Assembly (NCBI RefSeq): GCF_000499845.2
Contig: NC_023751.2
Coordinates: 13,210,423 to 13,274,422 of the forward strand
Reading direction: 5' to 3'
DNA from: Phaseolus vulgaris
Lineage: Eukaryota > Streptophyta > Magnoliopsida > Fabales > Fabaceae
Length of the DNA stretch: 64,000 nt
A model generated the notes under the pieces. That model was not told the DNA's origin, did no database searches, and saw nothing but the letters and a program-made list of their open reading frames with translations. Positions 13,150 to 26,284 of the stretch are shown here, one piece after another (the first letter of the stretch is position 1; each line of letters starts with the position of its first letter). The position numbers and the translations under genes are program-made.

Positions 13150-13333
13150 AAATTAGATATTAAAATCTTGATAGGTAATTAAATATCAATTTAAAAAAAA
13201 CTATTTATTAATGATAGAAATTACTTTAGATATTTTAGTCTTTAAAATAATATGTAATTTAGTTAATATATTAATTAATTATTTTTTGTCTTTATAGTAT
13301 TGATTTATGTTTAATGATTTTCTTATAGTAAAA
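13150..13333. mobile_element. Partial CACTA-type MITE (family A), right half only
   Basis: Matches the right half of the family, ending in GATTTTCTTATAGTA, a worn version of the GATTTTCTTGTAGTG terminus. It also shows the TTAATTAATTATTTTTTGTC block. The left half is absent. It directly precedes a TRIM fragment at 13340. Confidence 0.55.
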
Positions 13334-13339
13334 CTAAGG

Positions 13340-13571
13340 CTGATACCGAGTGTTTGTTGGGTCTATCGTGTCACCCACTATCATATTGTTATTAAACCAT
13401 CCATAATATGTTGTCTCATGCACGAGTTGTCACTCTCGGCGTGAGGGGGTGTGTGTTGGAGATCCACCTTGACTAGATATGAGAATATTTCATTGTATAT
13501 AAGTGGATGCAAACTTCACCTCATGAGACGATTTTATAGGATTGAGTTATGCTTAAAGTTCACTTTGTAAT
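13340..13571 (+). mobile_element. TRIM-like element, 3' part (internal region plus LTR)
   Basis: The internal part (TTGTTGGGTCTATCGTGTCA, then a block CACGAGTTGTCACTCTCGGC) matches the spacer of the TRIM copies near 5.3 kb. A complete LTR of about 118 bp follows at 13454-13571, starting TGTTGGAGATCC and ending CACTTTGTAATA. The primer binding site and 5' LTR are missing. Confidence 0.7.
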
Positions 13572-13859
13572 AGATACTATTAACCACAAGTGAATTTGAG
13601 ATACCATTCTTCTCTTTAAAGGTAAGAAATACATTGTGAAGGCAAATGGATTTACAAGGTGAAACTTAAAGTTGATGATACATTTCAAAGAAAAAAAATA
13701 ATGATTATTAAACAACTTGATGTCATAATGCTTTTTTTCATGAATATTTATGGGAAAATTTATACGCAACTAGCAACTAGCCAAATCAATTATAAACTTC
13801 TTCCTCCATATTAACATAGGAATTTAATCAATCTTCTTTTGATACTCATTATTTTAAAA

Positions 13860-15790
13860 AATCATTTTTTTTATCAATAACAAGAATAAAATAAATGGAA
13901 ATACTAGGTGTACTCCAACCCTTTTACAAAAATCTAACAAAACTCTACCACCTAGATCAAATGTGAACCTCCTCCACATACCATACTTATGAGCCAAAAA
14001 AGGCATCTAAACAAAATGAATACATAAAAAAAGGTTCACATACATCAATCCAACTTTGCTGATAAAAAAACATCAATCCAACTAATACCAAATAAAATAA
14101 ACCACATCAATAACATCATGACCATCAAGATATTTTGTAAACCATGTTAATAAACCACATACTATTAACACGACATGAGCAAAAAGAAAATCTTTAGACT
14201 TGTTGTTCACATTAGCTCCATCACAACAACTACCCCATAAAATGTTGTCCTCTTCTTGGCTTCATTTAGAAAGCTTTGTCTCAGTGCGTATATCTAACCT
14301 GCATTCAAAACATCACCATGCCTAGCAAATGCACTAAGATCAAATGATAGCTATCATATATAGATAAAAATGGTTACAAATTAGGCATCCTCGTAGTTTT
14401 TAACATATTTTAAACAAGTTATTAGGTCAATGCATCATTAAGCATGTGAAAAATTGACCATTTTGGTTTTACATGTTATCCATGACCAAACTTTTAGTTG
14501 TGCCACTATCTAGATCAAGAGAGGTATCCTTAAAATAATGTTTTTTTATGTCTCCAAATCTCGCTAATTGTGTTTAACCGTATACAACCCCACAAACTAT
14601 TTCCAAATTTAGATAATCTCAAACTCCTGAACGATTTAAAGTGAGATTTTTGTAGGATATGTTGGAGAGTGGATTCATCAAACCATTTGTAACATTATTA
14701 ATTCCATATAGACCATGTGATGCTACACCAAACAAAAATGATTAACAATTTCCATAAGACACATAATGTTTTCTAGCTCTATGCCTATGCAAATTAACTT
14801 TAGTTGAAACTTTGTTAAGTAAAATTTTCCATCCAACAACTTAGGCAGAGGGTAGTGCCTTAATATTCCAAAACTGGTCCAAAATGGTATTGTTTTCCTC
14901 ATTCTCCTCCTTATCTAGCAATTTATAAGCATATTTGACCGTGAAAACGTGAGTGACCTCATCTGACCATCTACATTCATCATCCTCTGAATCCTAAAAA
15001 TTGTGTTCTCGATTTGACCTATCAAAGAACTTATTTGATCGATTTCCCATTAAAAAATAGTTCTTCTCCATTCTAAATCCCAGCACCAAGTATTATTCTG
15101 TCATCTTCCTACTTTGAAAATCACTGTCTTCTTACGACGAGATAGATTATATAGTCTAGGAAATATTTATTTTAAAGAGTTGTTTCTCACTCATTTGTCT
15201 TCCCATATCCTTATTCTTTTTGCATCCCCTACTACCCATTGAATATTATCGTCAAAACATTTCCCCAATTCCTCCATTGCAACTACAATTTTAATGTCTC
15301 TCCACCAAATGATTTTGCTTTACTAAATTCTAAATTCCTTAACTCTCTCCATCCCTCATACTTAGATTTCAAAATTTCTTTCTATAAATCCTCATTCTCC
15401 ATGGCTAGCCACAACCACTTTCCTAAAAGAGCAAAGTTAAATGTCCTTACATCAATGGCATCCAATCCCCTGGCTCCTTGGTTTACATACCTTATCCCAA
15501 GCTAACCATGCTATTTTCCTACCCTCACTTCCCTAATTCCAAACTTTTTGTAATTTCTTATGTAGAATAGTGAAAAAGAAGTAATTACAAATTTCAGTAG
15601 ACATACTTTGCCAGCAAAGGTCAAACACTTTCCCATCCATCCCACCAACATAATTACATTCCAAAAATTTAGGCTTCTATGATTCTCACATAGAACCCAA
15701 ATATTTAAAAAGAATTTAGAAACAACCGATAGAAAATCTATAATACCAAGTCTTTTTTTAACTAATAATTCAAAATTCATGATATTGAAA
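13860..15790 (-). mobile_element. 5'-truncated, decayed LINE (L1-type) retrotransposon
   Basis: Read on the minus strand, the stretch at 15780-15511 encodes the end of an L1-type reverse transcriptase (WMGKCLTFAGKVCLLKFVIT, compare the family pattern WKGKCLSFAGRV-LIKSVL). Downstream, interrupted by stops and frameshifts, come pieces of the C-terminal zf-RVT region: DVRTFNFALLGKWLW, WRWSDEVTHVFTVKYAYKLL, ILDQFWNIKALPSA and QLKVWSWI. The 3' end shows the phrase GGTTGGAGTACACCTAGT typical of plant LINE tails and stops near a poly-T/AT stretch at about 13860-13875 on the plus strand. The endonuclease and most of the RT domain are absent. It is a dead 5'-truncated insertion. Confidence 0.75.
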
Positions 15791-15799
15791 ATCTCAAAT

Positions 15800-18200
15800 G
15801 TTTTCTTTTAAATTATTTCACCAGCTCTCTGTTGAAGAAATCCACATGTTAAATGCATAGTTGTCAATCATAAATTTCATTAAGTGAATTAAAAATATTG
15901 AAATTGATTGTTATATTATTTGTAAAAGCTTCTGTCATAAGATTTAAATCTACAGGTATAGTTGTCTCAACAAGTTAAAAAATCATATTCACCTGCAGCT
16001 ATATCGTGAATAAGTTGTGATGTAGAGATCGAAATAACAATGTCTTGTTATTATCTAATCTAAAGTTACCGAACATATATCATTATAATCTTTCTCTATT
16101 TGTTTATTTTTTATCTTGTTATGTTATGGCTGATGTATAAGGATTTGATACTCCTTGTACCACTTATATATCACTTATAGATCTCTTTGTTGTGAATGAA
16201 AAAAACAAAAAAGTATCTTAATTAAACCCCTTGACTTTTATTCATATTCAACATGTCAATTATACCTTCTTTAACTTGCACGGATATTAGAGCACTAACA
16301 ACAGTAAGACTAGTTTTTCATTTTATGTTTTCTTTTTTCAGTGTCTGTTAGTTTCTCTGTTTGTTATTTTTCTCTTTCATGTATATCATGTCTTGTATCC
16401 AGAAACTTACAAGAATTTCTTCAATAAAATTCTGGTTTTTTTACTTTCTGCATTCTGACAATAATATTTATCCCATTTTATAGTTGGCTGAACTTTGTAT
16501 TGGTAGATATTTGAAAGGATGGATGTGAATGCAGAAGGTGGTATAGTTCGAAATCTTTTTTTTTCCATTCCCCTTGTTGAAACACCTGGAATTAACAATC
16601 ATGTACCAGTATGAGTCCTCTTCTCTCACCAAAAAGGGTTAAAACTTTAAACTCGTGGTCCTTCCTTATTGGGAAACTAGCCATTTCTTTCCCCTTTGTG
16701 ATCATGCACCATCACTTCATAGTTCATATCATCATTGGAAGTAAACATGTATAGTTGGAATAAAATATTGTATCATAGGCACGACCCCAAGATCTGTATT
16801 TCATGCGTCCATAAGGTGTGAAACAGCCTTTTGTTGGCGTGATCAATCTATATATGCAATCAATAATTACCATCATTCTTAGGGGATGTTGCCACTTTGC
16901 ACTTAAACTTTGCATATATTGGAGACCCAGTTTATAATTTGAGTATTTTGAAAGACTTAAATATGTAACAAAGACATATCTCCAAGAATATGGCTAGGTG
17001 TCTGTAACAAGACCGTAAGAAATTGACAGAAGAAAAATGATTGGTTTTTTGGTCCCTGGAATCGCGAGGTTGAATGTCCATATTTAGCAGGGACAAAGGA
17101 GGTGAACCAATGAAAGTGGTTAATATACAAATTGAATTTAAAATGCATATTGTGGGAATTGTCAAAGGCATAACGTGCCACAAACTCAAATCACGCACTT
17201 GCTGCAATTGCTTGGAACATAGACGCTAATGACATCAATAATGTTTGAAGTAAAATAAGGCATAAAGCATATATACTTTAAACTGCTTTAGCGGCGCATT
17301 AGATCTTTGTGTGACCTTTTATGTGTATGAGGCTGTCTTGAGCAATAAGTGGCCAATATATTACTTCTTTAACGCAATTCCTTTCTTTTCCTTCTTTTAT
17401 TAAAGGAAGGGTACCTGCCATTTGTCGCCCTTCAATTCAATCACCACCATATTATGTGGATATTCCTTAAAAGATGGACAACAATAATACCACATTTAAA
17501 TACTTTTTTATGCTCATATTTCAGACCAAGAAACCATTATACCTCAATCATCGACTTTCTCATTTACGATAGAATCACACACATTATTATTGTTATCTAA
17601 AAAGCGAATATTTTTTTTAAATATGCTTAGTTAGTTTAAACAAATTGTACCACTGTTAATTGATTTAAAAGCTTTGAACAGCTAATACAAATCAAACACT
17701 TAATCATCATTAGTCTGTATATAGCCGCTATTACTCAAAATTCTTTATCAGAAACTCCAAAACCACCAACTGTCTGCAACAAAGCATGCACTCTATAGCA
17801 CTGATCAGATCCTAATTAAAATAGTTTATTGTTTTGCTACTTCTGTTGTCTCTTCTGTTAACTGAGCAAAGTTTAAGTACTAGTTAAGCAAGGTACTAAT
17901 CTTTGAAGGTTTATCTATAGGAAAAATAAGATCAAATACGCACTCTTATGCATTTTCGGAATAAGAAAATTATTCTATTTGTGTCGATGAATGTGGATCA
18001 CGATAGTTATAAAATAAAAAAATATAGTTAAGAGATAAAAAAACAAAACACGAACCCCATCTTCCATAATGAAATGAAAATCTAATCTCTCACCCTCTTC
18101 CCTCAGAAAGGACTAGGAAACCTGTTCCCCACTCTGCTCAATCCCTTATACACTTACATGTATAATTTCATATATATTTTCATCACACACGTCTCAAATT
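15800..18200. other. Intergenic DNA, nothing recognised
   Basis: No gene or transposon could be supported. The open frames here are short and unlike known proteins. Confidence 0.4.
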
Positions 18201-18207
18201 GAATATT

Positions 18208-18576
18208 CACTAAAAAAAAAAATCATTAAATAAAAACTAATTTTAGAAATAAAAATAATTAGTTGTTATAATGACTAAATTAGAAACCATTTTAGAAACT
18301 AAAATATTTGTTGGTTTCTAAATTAGATTTTATTACGGTTAAATAATTTCTAAATTAGTATCTAATTAGCTACCCAAATTTTAACTACCAATTATTTAGA
18401 TTCTAAATTTGGTAGCTAATTAGATATCAATTTAGAAACTATTTAACAATAATATAAACAAATTTAGAAACCTAAAATTATTTTAGTCTCTAAAATGGTA
18501 TCTAATTTAGTCATTATAACAACTAATTATTTTTTGTTTCTAAAATTAGTTTTTATTTAATAATTTTCTTGTAGTA
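18208..18576. mobile_element. CACTA-type MITE (family A), near-full copy
   Basis: 369 bp, starting CACTAAAAAA and ending TTTTCTTGTAGTA, where the last base departs from the TAGTG consensus. The two halves are inverted copies of each other around about 18390-18410, where an ACCAATTATTTAGATTCTAA block marks the turn. Flanks ATT and ACT are only a partial target duplication match, so this copy has decayed slightly. Confidence 0.75.
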
Positions 18577-18587
18577 ACTATCTCCTA

Positions 18588-18590
<3 letters not shown>

Positions 18591-18620
<30 letters not shown>
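18591..18620. repeat. (TA)15 microsatellite
   Basis: Uninterrupted TA dinucleotide run just right of a MITE. Likely length-polymorphic. Confidence 0.95.
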
Positions 18621-18625
<5 letters not shown>

Positions 18626-20045
18626 CTAAACTTTAGTATAATTTCTTAGATATTTTTACTTTGTTATCATCTAGATAATTTTGTATAATAAAAAATTTAA
18701 GTCATGGGAATCATGAAAGTAAAACTTCATTTTGTTTCGAATACCAAAAATGTCCATGTATATAGAGTACTTTAATGTTAGTCAACACCTATAGAGACTA
18801 ACCATCTCTCTTTTAACCTAACTATTTTTCACCAATGTTAGTCAACTTCTATCCTCTCAAGAAAAATAATAAGTTCATTTTAATAATTCATAGCAATTAT
18901 CGTTCATTAATAAATGCAAAAATTATAAAATAATTATGAATATTTAGTTAAAAACAATAATATATTATAGGAGAGATAATGTAAAGAAAGTCTTAAAAAT
19001 GAAAAATTTCTAAAGAAGTGTTATACAAAAGGACGAAGGTAATATAATATATAAAAAAAATGTTAATAACTTAGAAAAGTAAGAAATTTAAGAATCTAAT
19101 CAATTATTACATGTGAACCGCAAAAAGACATAATTTTTGTGTACTACCAGAATAGAAGTTTTATACATCATATAAAGTTTTATTTATTCATTCTTTTTTT
19201 TTTCCGATAAAAGTATAGTATTATTTATATTTTTTAAGTTATTTATAATAAAAACCAATAAATAATATAATAATTAGTAAGTGGATGATAATATAAAGCT
19301 TTTCACATTATTATCGAATTAAATTAAATTCATATCATTTTAACAACTGATGATTAAAAAAAGTAGTTTTTTTTATATTACTGTTAGATGTTGCAAAGAG
19401 CGACACCACGCCACTTTTTACCCTTTTAATGTGATTTGAAGAGAGAAGAATGTATAAATAACAACCGATTTTAATGTTTAAAGTACAAATAAAAGAATTT
19501 TTATTCATAATATTTTTTATAGCAATATACATTAACACCTTAATTAGTATAGTATAATATTGATTTAATCCTTCTTAATTTTTTATTTCTACCGTTTATT
19601 ACATTAATTATATCGTATTACTTATCTATGTATACAAAATATTACTATTTATTTTTTGTAAGCACCCACAATTAAAACAAAAAACAAAAAGATTTTTCTT
19701 CAACCGAAAACGCAATATTTTCTTCTAGATGCAGAATTGGAGATAGGGCATCAATTAAGGGACGTTGAATTGCGAGGATTGGAGGGTTAATAGATTTAGA
19801 ATTACAAGATGCGTTGGTAACAACAATGAATAAATTGCATTTGCATATGGGTGGAGAGATCATAAAGATAAAGTCTCTACACTTCTTTTTTATGCCTTTT
19901 CTGTTTTTTTTTTATTCTGTAAAATGTTAAAATATTGGAGAATGGGTCAGTGGGAGATAAACTCACATTTATTCCTCACATATACATTTTTTTTATCGGC
20001 AAAACCTCACATATACATGATGCAAGCAAATTCTCTTTAAGGTTC

Positions 20046-20053
20046 TATATAAA
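20046..20053 (+). promoter_or_regulatory. TATA box of MIR156
   Basis: TATATAAA followed by CCCC and a pyrimidine-rich tract. It sits about 210 bp upstream of the miR156 hairpin, a usual distance for a plant MIR gene; transcription would start near 20075-20085. The first ATG after that point (ATGTGA near 20122) is followed at once by a stop, consistent with a non-coding transcript. Confidence 0.65.
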
Positions 20054-20254
20054 CCCCTATCTCCCTCAACCTCTTCACACAACATCTCAAAGCTTGTTAT
20101 TTCTTCCTTCATACATTTTCAAATGTGACAACTTTCTGGTCAAATCTAGAGAAATTGTTTGTCTCCTTATAACCCTTCTTACCCTTTCCAGAAACAGAAG
20201 GAGCCACTCAACTCCATATCAAAATTTTCATAGATTCTGCAGAAGTTTAAGGGT

Positions 20255-20360
20255 AAGGGAGGTGACAGAAGAGAGTGAGCACAGATGGTATTTTCTTGCA
20301 AGATAACGATTTATGCTTGAAGCTATGCGTGCTTACTCTCTATCTGTCACCCCACCACCA
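20255..20360 (+). ncRNA. MIR156: MIR156 microRNA precursor
   Basis: The 20-nt sequence TGACAGAAGAGAGTGAGCAC at 20263-20282 is the canonical plant miR156. About 48 bases later, GCTTACTCTCTATCTGTCAC (20331-20350) pairs with it almost perfectly; the reverse complement differs by a one-base bulge and one mismatch. The two give a stem of about 24 bp with a loop rich in TTGCAAGATAACG. The mature strand is on the 5' arm, as in all MIR156 genes. miR156 directs cleavage and translational repression of SPL (SQUAMOSA-promoter-binding-like) transcription factor mRNAs and holds plants in the juvenile phase. The locus is isolated: no protein gene lies within 9 kb on either side. Which MIR156 family member this is cannot be told from here. 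Confidence 0.96.
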
Positions 20361-20399
20361 TCTCCACCCTTTTCATTTTCTATTTATAAATTGCTTCTT

Positions 20400-23300
20400 T
20401 GTTTATTTGTTTTCTAGCTTTCCCTTTTGTTGGTTACTCTAACCTAAGTTGCAGCAATTAGGATCTCACTATCAGCCAAATAATATCTGCATAACATCGA
20501 TCTGATACATATTACAGGTATATGCGTTTCTCAGATTGTTCTTAATTAGTTCTTGCTTCTGAGCATGCTGACCTGCAGCACCTATAGCTACTTCATCAAA
20601 AGCTTATTTAACACCTGTCTCCGAGGCAGGCATGTGCTAGGATACAGAATCTATTTGAACAATTATTGTTATCTAAATTGCTTGATCAATGTTGTTATTC
20701 TCAGTCAATATACTTTATGATGAATAAGAGACGGAGTAATGATGATTAATTAATTAAAAGCATCTGAAAAACCTAGCTCGCCTTTTGATTCAATTCAATT
20801 CAGACACTCAAAAAATCGTGGTTTTTCTTTGATGACATTGGTTTGGGTATATATCCATCTTTAACGGAAGATAAATCTCAAGTCGGTAAATCTGGAAAAA
20901 ATATTTATATATCTCTTATTCTTAGGGTTTTTAGATTTTCAAGGTTAAGAAAACTGATCCACAAATTAACTGGTTTTCTGTAATTCATTCTCCTTCAGAA
21001 CAGATTGCATTCTGATCACGAGTTTTAATTATTTTTTTGTAGCTCAGCCAATGTTTTGGATCTTGAACAGATGCTGGAATTAAGAAAATATAACGGACTT
21101 GGAAACAAGCTAGAGTGGGAGGAGTTTCTTTCTGATGTATATATATCTACTGATTTTCTATCACATTAGCTTTAATATGATTTATCAAAGTAGGAGGAAA
21201 ATGTAATTTGATGTAAGAGAAGGGACATCCTTTGTACTCCCATTAATAAAATTTTCTTTTGTTAATAAAAACAAAACAGCCATGCTGGTGTTCTTTCTAT
21301 GCACTGAGAATATATGGGGAGGAAATTCCCTTTTATTTTTTGCCCTTGTGAAAGGAAATAGAAATTTAACACTATATATTGTTTTGTCTTCTTTCTATGC
21401 AATCTAGGGTTTGCTAAAATTTAAGCTTCACACTTTCAGGTTGTGACAATCTTGCTGGTATACTATGGATAACGGTGCAAACAATGATGTATTTGTAGCT
21501 AGAAAGGGAAGAAAGAGGCTGGTCCATGCATTGCTTGATTTTCAAAGAAATGAGTGATGATGGCATGAATGTGTAAATGTTTTTGTCTATATTTGTTGCA
21601 GTCGTTCAAATTAAATTGGCATCAGATTGATACCAGTTATGAAGGAAATTTTGGGATCACTATACGGATACTTATTGAGTATCCAACAAAATTTGGATCA
21701 ATTTGAGATGAAATATTTTTAGTTGACTACCTTAAAGGCTCAAATTCTTGAACTTCATGGAAACCCTTTGTTAAACTAAACGAGTTTCATCAACTAATTT
21801 ACGCACTCGATCATCAATTGTGTAAGATCAGTGATATGATTGATTGAAAGTGAAAAGGTAGAACAAGCTCATGATTTATCAAGATTTGACGTGTCAGTTG
21901 ATGTTTACATTTTACCAATTTTAACTTATGTGCCATTATTTCAGGACCTTCATCTGCTTCACTTTTCAATCTCAGCAAGAATTTGGTTGATCAAAATATT
22001 AATTAAACAACTACAAACGATTGTTTAACGAGCAGAAGAAAATGAAATAATCGTTTTAAAAAATTTTATAGTATGAAATATGAATGGTCCCAATCCATAC
22101 CCCACAGTCCCACCTTCAACCAAAAGGAAAAAGAATCATTGAAGTATAAGGAATTACCATCAAAATTTCACTATATATTTCTTGAGTTGAATTTGGTGTT
22201 ATGGTGGGAAACCATTGCACTATTATGATTTTTTTTTTTGGCAAAGAATAGTATAAATAAATAAATAAAATAAAGTACTTGAATGTTCCAACCTTTTATC
22301 CATTTGTATTATTAATGTGAAGGAAAAAGAATTTTATGGTTCACATGCACCCTTCTGTAAAGGTAAATACTGAATGCAGTGTACCCGTGGCAAATATAGA
22401 ATGAACATATAAACCGTGTTCATATATATTTCTTGAGGGTTTCTTTCTAGGTTTTCTATGACAAGAATAAAAAAATTGAGGGTTGGATTCAGTAGAGTCT
22501 GTTACTAGAGTGGTCCTTGTTTCAGAGGCTTTAGATGCATGAAAGTAGGTGTGGGTTACAGTTTAATTAATGAATTAATTTATAAAAATTTCACCATTAA
22601 CCTTATAACATAACATGCCATGTTAAAAGCAAAAAGAAAAGGGAGAGAGGCCAGGCAGATAAATATACCTTTCAACAATTATTTATATAATCAATTTCAA
22701 ATTAATATATCAGTTTTATAATATCTTTATATTCACTCTTTCTTCAGTAAAGTCTCTCAACTTATCTCACATTTTTTCTCTATTCACTTTCCTCCAACCA
22801 TTGTAAAAAAGAAAATTTAATTTTATTTGTAATTGGATAATTTTCATTCCAACGTTAAACACCATGCTATTGATATAAAGAATATTCGTATTAATGTAAC
22901 CCCACAAAATAATAATTACAGCTGACAGAAACCATTTTAAAAGATAAAGACATTAGAGACAGTATAGCATTTTTGTAATTTTCTTTTATATATTTCTATT
23001 ACATTACATGTTTTTATCAATTACTTTGGTCTGTTTCATTTATATTGCTTTCCACCTGGGAAGAAGTTGTGAGAAATAATAAATTGTTATATAGAGAGCA
23101 GAAAATGCCTTTATTATTTTTAGTAATAATATTGTTTAGTTTTTATTATTGAAAAAAATCTGATGTAACTTAAAATATAAATTATGATTGAATAACGAGA
23201 GTTGCCATCTTCTAAGATGCAGAACAAAAAAGCAGAGGCTTGAAGATGAAGAAGAAAACCAGAAAAAAAAAATGTTATTATCTTCTGTATTTACACATGC

Positions 23301-23590
23301 ATGCAACGTGCACAACGTATATAAAGACCCAACGAAATGAATGGACCCAAAACACAGAGAACCCGAATCAAGTTCATACGGCCCAAAACGAAATAAAAAT
23401 AAAAATACAGACTCTAAGATTGAATACCATTTTTTATGAACAATTTATTGAACTAATAAAGAAATTTAGTTTTATAAGTTGCTTTATAAAATTTTTTGAT
23501 TTTATAAAAAAATTTAAGTAATTCGTCATTTTTTTTTATAGATGATAATGTAAAAATCTATACACAAAATTAAAATTGAGTTGAATGAGC
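20400..23590. other. Downstream flank of MIR156 and intergenic DNA
   Basis: No protein gene recognised. The first few hundred bases may belong to the primary MIR156 transcript, and candidate splice sites exist, but none could be verified. AT-rich beyond that. Confidence 0.4.
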
Positions 23591-23594
23591 ACTT

Positions 23595-23949
23595 CACTAT
23601 AAGAAAATCATGAAATAGAAACTAATTTTTAGAAACAAAAAATAATTAATTACTATAATGGCTAAATTAGATACCATTTTAGAGACTAAAATAATGTTGG
23701 TTTCTAAATTATTTTTTATTATTGTTAAATGATTTCTAAATTGGTGTTTAATTAGCAACCAAAGTTTTTGCTACCAATTATTTAGATTCTAATTAGACAC
23801 CAATTTAGAAACCATTTAACAATAATAAAAACTAATTTAGAAACCAAAATTTTTTTAGTCTTTAAAATGGTCTCTAATTTAATCACTATAACAACTAATT
23901 ACTTTTTGTATCTAAAAACTGATTTCTATTTTATGATTTTCTTGTAGTG
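23595..23949. mobile_element. CACTA-type MITE (family A), best preserved copy
   Basis: 355 bp with terminal inverted repeats CACTATAAGAAAATCAT and ATGATTTTCTTGTAGTG, and a perfect 3-bp target duplication CTT (23592-23594 and 23950-23952). The whole element is a long imperfect hairpin. The long, well-matched TIR makes this the copy closest to the family consensus. Confidence 0.88.
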
Positions 23950-23959
23950 CTTGCTTAAA

Positions 23960-25480
23960 TATTCCGATTATTTTCTATTTAATGATATACCAAATTAATT
24001 TTTCTATTTTTATTTTTAATTTTAATGCTTTAAAAAAATTAGAAAGACGTAACAAAAATGTTTAAAAAATATATAAAGTATTCAATACTGTTATTTAATA
24101 AATAAGAAAATTCATATGAATTTTTATAAAAGATATAAATAATAAATTCTTTGAACACAATATTAGAGTTTTTTTATATACTTAACAAAAATTCAACCAT
24201 ACCATTTTTTGCATTCCATATTAGGAGTGTGAATATAGTAATGGTTTTACTTTATTCGGGTGTAGAAATCATTCTCAAAATATTATTAAATGACTTGCAA
24301 AAATCTCAAATATGAGACACACCAAAATTACACTAACTTTTTTAATGTATAAATTTTCATTATTTATTTCCGTTTCAATTTATCTATAGTTTACTTTTTT
24401 AATGTATACAATTTTACTAAAATAGTCTCACATTTTCTATAAATGCGTTAAATAAAAGTAAATTGTGGTGGTTGAATATAAAATTATGCAAATATAATTT
24501 TGGAAAAAAAATCCTCTAACATACTTTTTAACATGCATTTTATATTATTCATTAAAATTTACTAAAAATAAATATTTCTTAAATGTGAACTAACACTCAT
24601 CAAATTTATAATTTTCAATAAACTTTAATTAAAAAATGTGTCAGAAAATATAATTATTTTCTCATAAATACATATGCAAAAGTAATTTACAATGAACACA
24701 AATATTGGAGATATAAAAATATATTAATCATAATTGTTCTAGTTAAAAGAGGTGTCTCTTTCCTAGAACAAACAGTTAGTCAACAAATTGGCTTTTAATC
24801 TTAGTTTCGTGCCTTATGAATCGTTTTTTTACTCTTATAACTTAAGTCATTCCCTTTCCTTTTCTAATCATATTTAACTCTGATGATTTAGATCTTGAAT
24901 ATCCGTCAAATTCTGTGATTAGTTCTCATGAGTATCGAGGTCAGGAATGAGTCACTCAAAAGTATTATTGGGTTCCCATCATCATAGTGAACTTTTTTAA
25001 ACACTAATATTAAAGAAATCTCAATCAATATTTACATCTTTTATATCTTTTATTTTGATTTGATTTGTTTATCTAAACCACCAATTATGTTGAATGTAAA
25101 ATCAAACTTTCTCAAATTTTTTTGAAAGATACAAATTGAAGAACATGATTTTCATTCAAAGGATAGTATTGGTATTTAATATCATATTTTAGAAGTTAAT
25201 TCAAGAGTTTCCATTAATTTCGAGATAATTAGGGTTAGTTTTATTTTAATTTTTCTAATTTTTTGTTCTTTAGGATTTTTTTTAGTGCTCTGATCGTTTT
25301 AATTTTTTTTTATTTCAATAAGCTTTTATCATTAAATGTTTTGACCTTAAAATTTAGTGATAAAGTGTTTGTTTTACATGGTTTTTTACTTTTTAATCAA
25401 GGTGAATTTTAACTAAATATATATGTCTCACTTGAAATGAAACAAAAACGAATATTCTTATTTTTATTATTAGAAAAAAA
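23960..25480. other. AT-rich intergenic DNA, nothing recognised
   Basis: No gene, RNA or transposon end was supported between the MITE and the solo LTR. Confidence 0.4.
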
Positions 25481-25488
25481 TGTATATA

Positions 25489-26284
25489 TGATCCTGCCTG
25501 TTGACCGGAACGCTGGAAACTGCCTCGTCAAAGGATCGACGTGCGCGCCGCTTCTCACCTCCGTTCCTCTTCGGGATCTACCTCAAGAACCTGCAAAGAA
25601 ACAGTACGGCGCCGCTGCGGCCGATCGCACTCCAACGCTCAAGTCAGTGACGGTATCACCAAATACTAAGAGAACAAGAACCGTGCAAATCCTCTCTCAC
25701 AGTCAGCTATATCACTCGCAAGCGTAAAGTGTATAAACTGAACGTGCGTACCTCAGAAAGTTTGTTAAGAACTCTTATATACCTGGTAGCTTTCTCTCTC
25801 CTGGCAGTTACAGACTTGGACACGTGGCTCGCATCCAACTGTACACGTGCCATCATCTGGAGGCTCCCTGACTTGGCGCTGCTTCTACTCTCATTTTGGC
25901 TAAGTTACGTATGCATGGTACTGCCCAGTGCATAGCTAACTTGGGAGTGCGATCTCTACTGGAACTGGCGAGTTAGGGGCCTTCATACACCTTCCCTGTG
26001 GTCTCGCCGACCGCCTTCATAATCTGCTTCTCCTTCATCTTTGGCGATGTGCTTGCTCTGGCGATCTCCAATAACTAGGTCGTCTGAATCTACATCTGGC
26101 GACTTCATCTTCAACCTGGTGATCGCCGACTCTGGTAAGCTGGAGATCGGAACACGCCAGCTTGACAACTGGCGACTACGCGAGCCCCCCGACTTCCTTC
26201 CCTTCTGCCAACCTGGCGCCTTGTCAACACGCCCATACTGCAGTGGGGTGCCACGTCATCGCTCCCGACCACCAGGGCGGTACA
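25489..26284. mobile_element. Solo LTR of an LTR retrotransposon
   Basis: 796 bp, beginning TGATCCTGCC and ending GGGCGGTACA, with TG...CA ends and a 5-bp direct repeat ATATA on both sides (25484-25488 and 26285-26289). Base composition is strikingly more GC-rich than the flanks, which marks it as foreign to its site. No reverse transcriptase, integrase or second LTR is present, so it is best read as a solo LTR left by unequal recombination between the two LTRs of a full element. The open frames inside are incidental. Superfamily not determined. The ATATA duplication lies in AT-rich DNA, so chance identity is possible. Confidence 0.7.

Noticed and set aside
19935..20306. 123-aa open frame overlapping the MIR156 hairpin
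   Set aside because: It begins upstream of the TATA box and runs through the hairpin; no homology. An RNA gene explains the region better.
25437..25935. Two open frames in the GC-rich segment as genes
   Set aside because: They fall inside, or begin just before, a segment with solo-LTR ends and target duplication, and resemble no protein.
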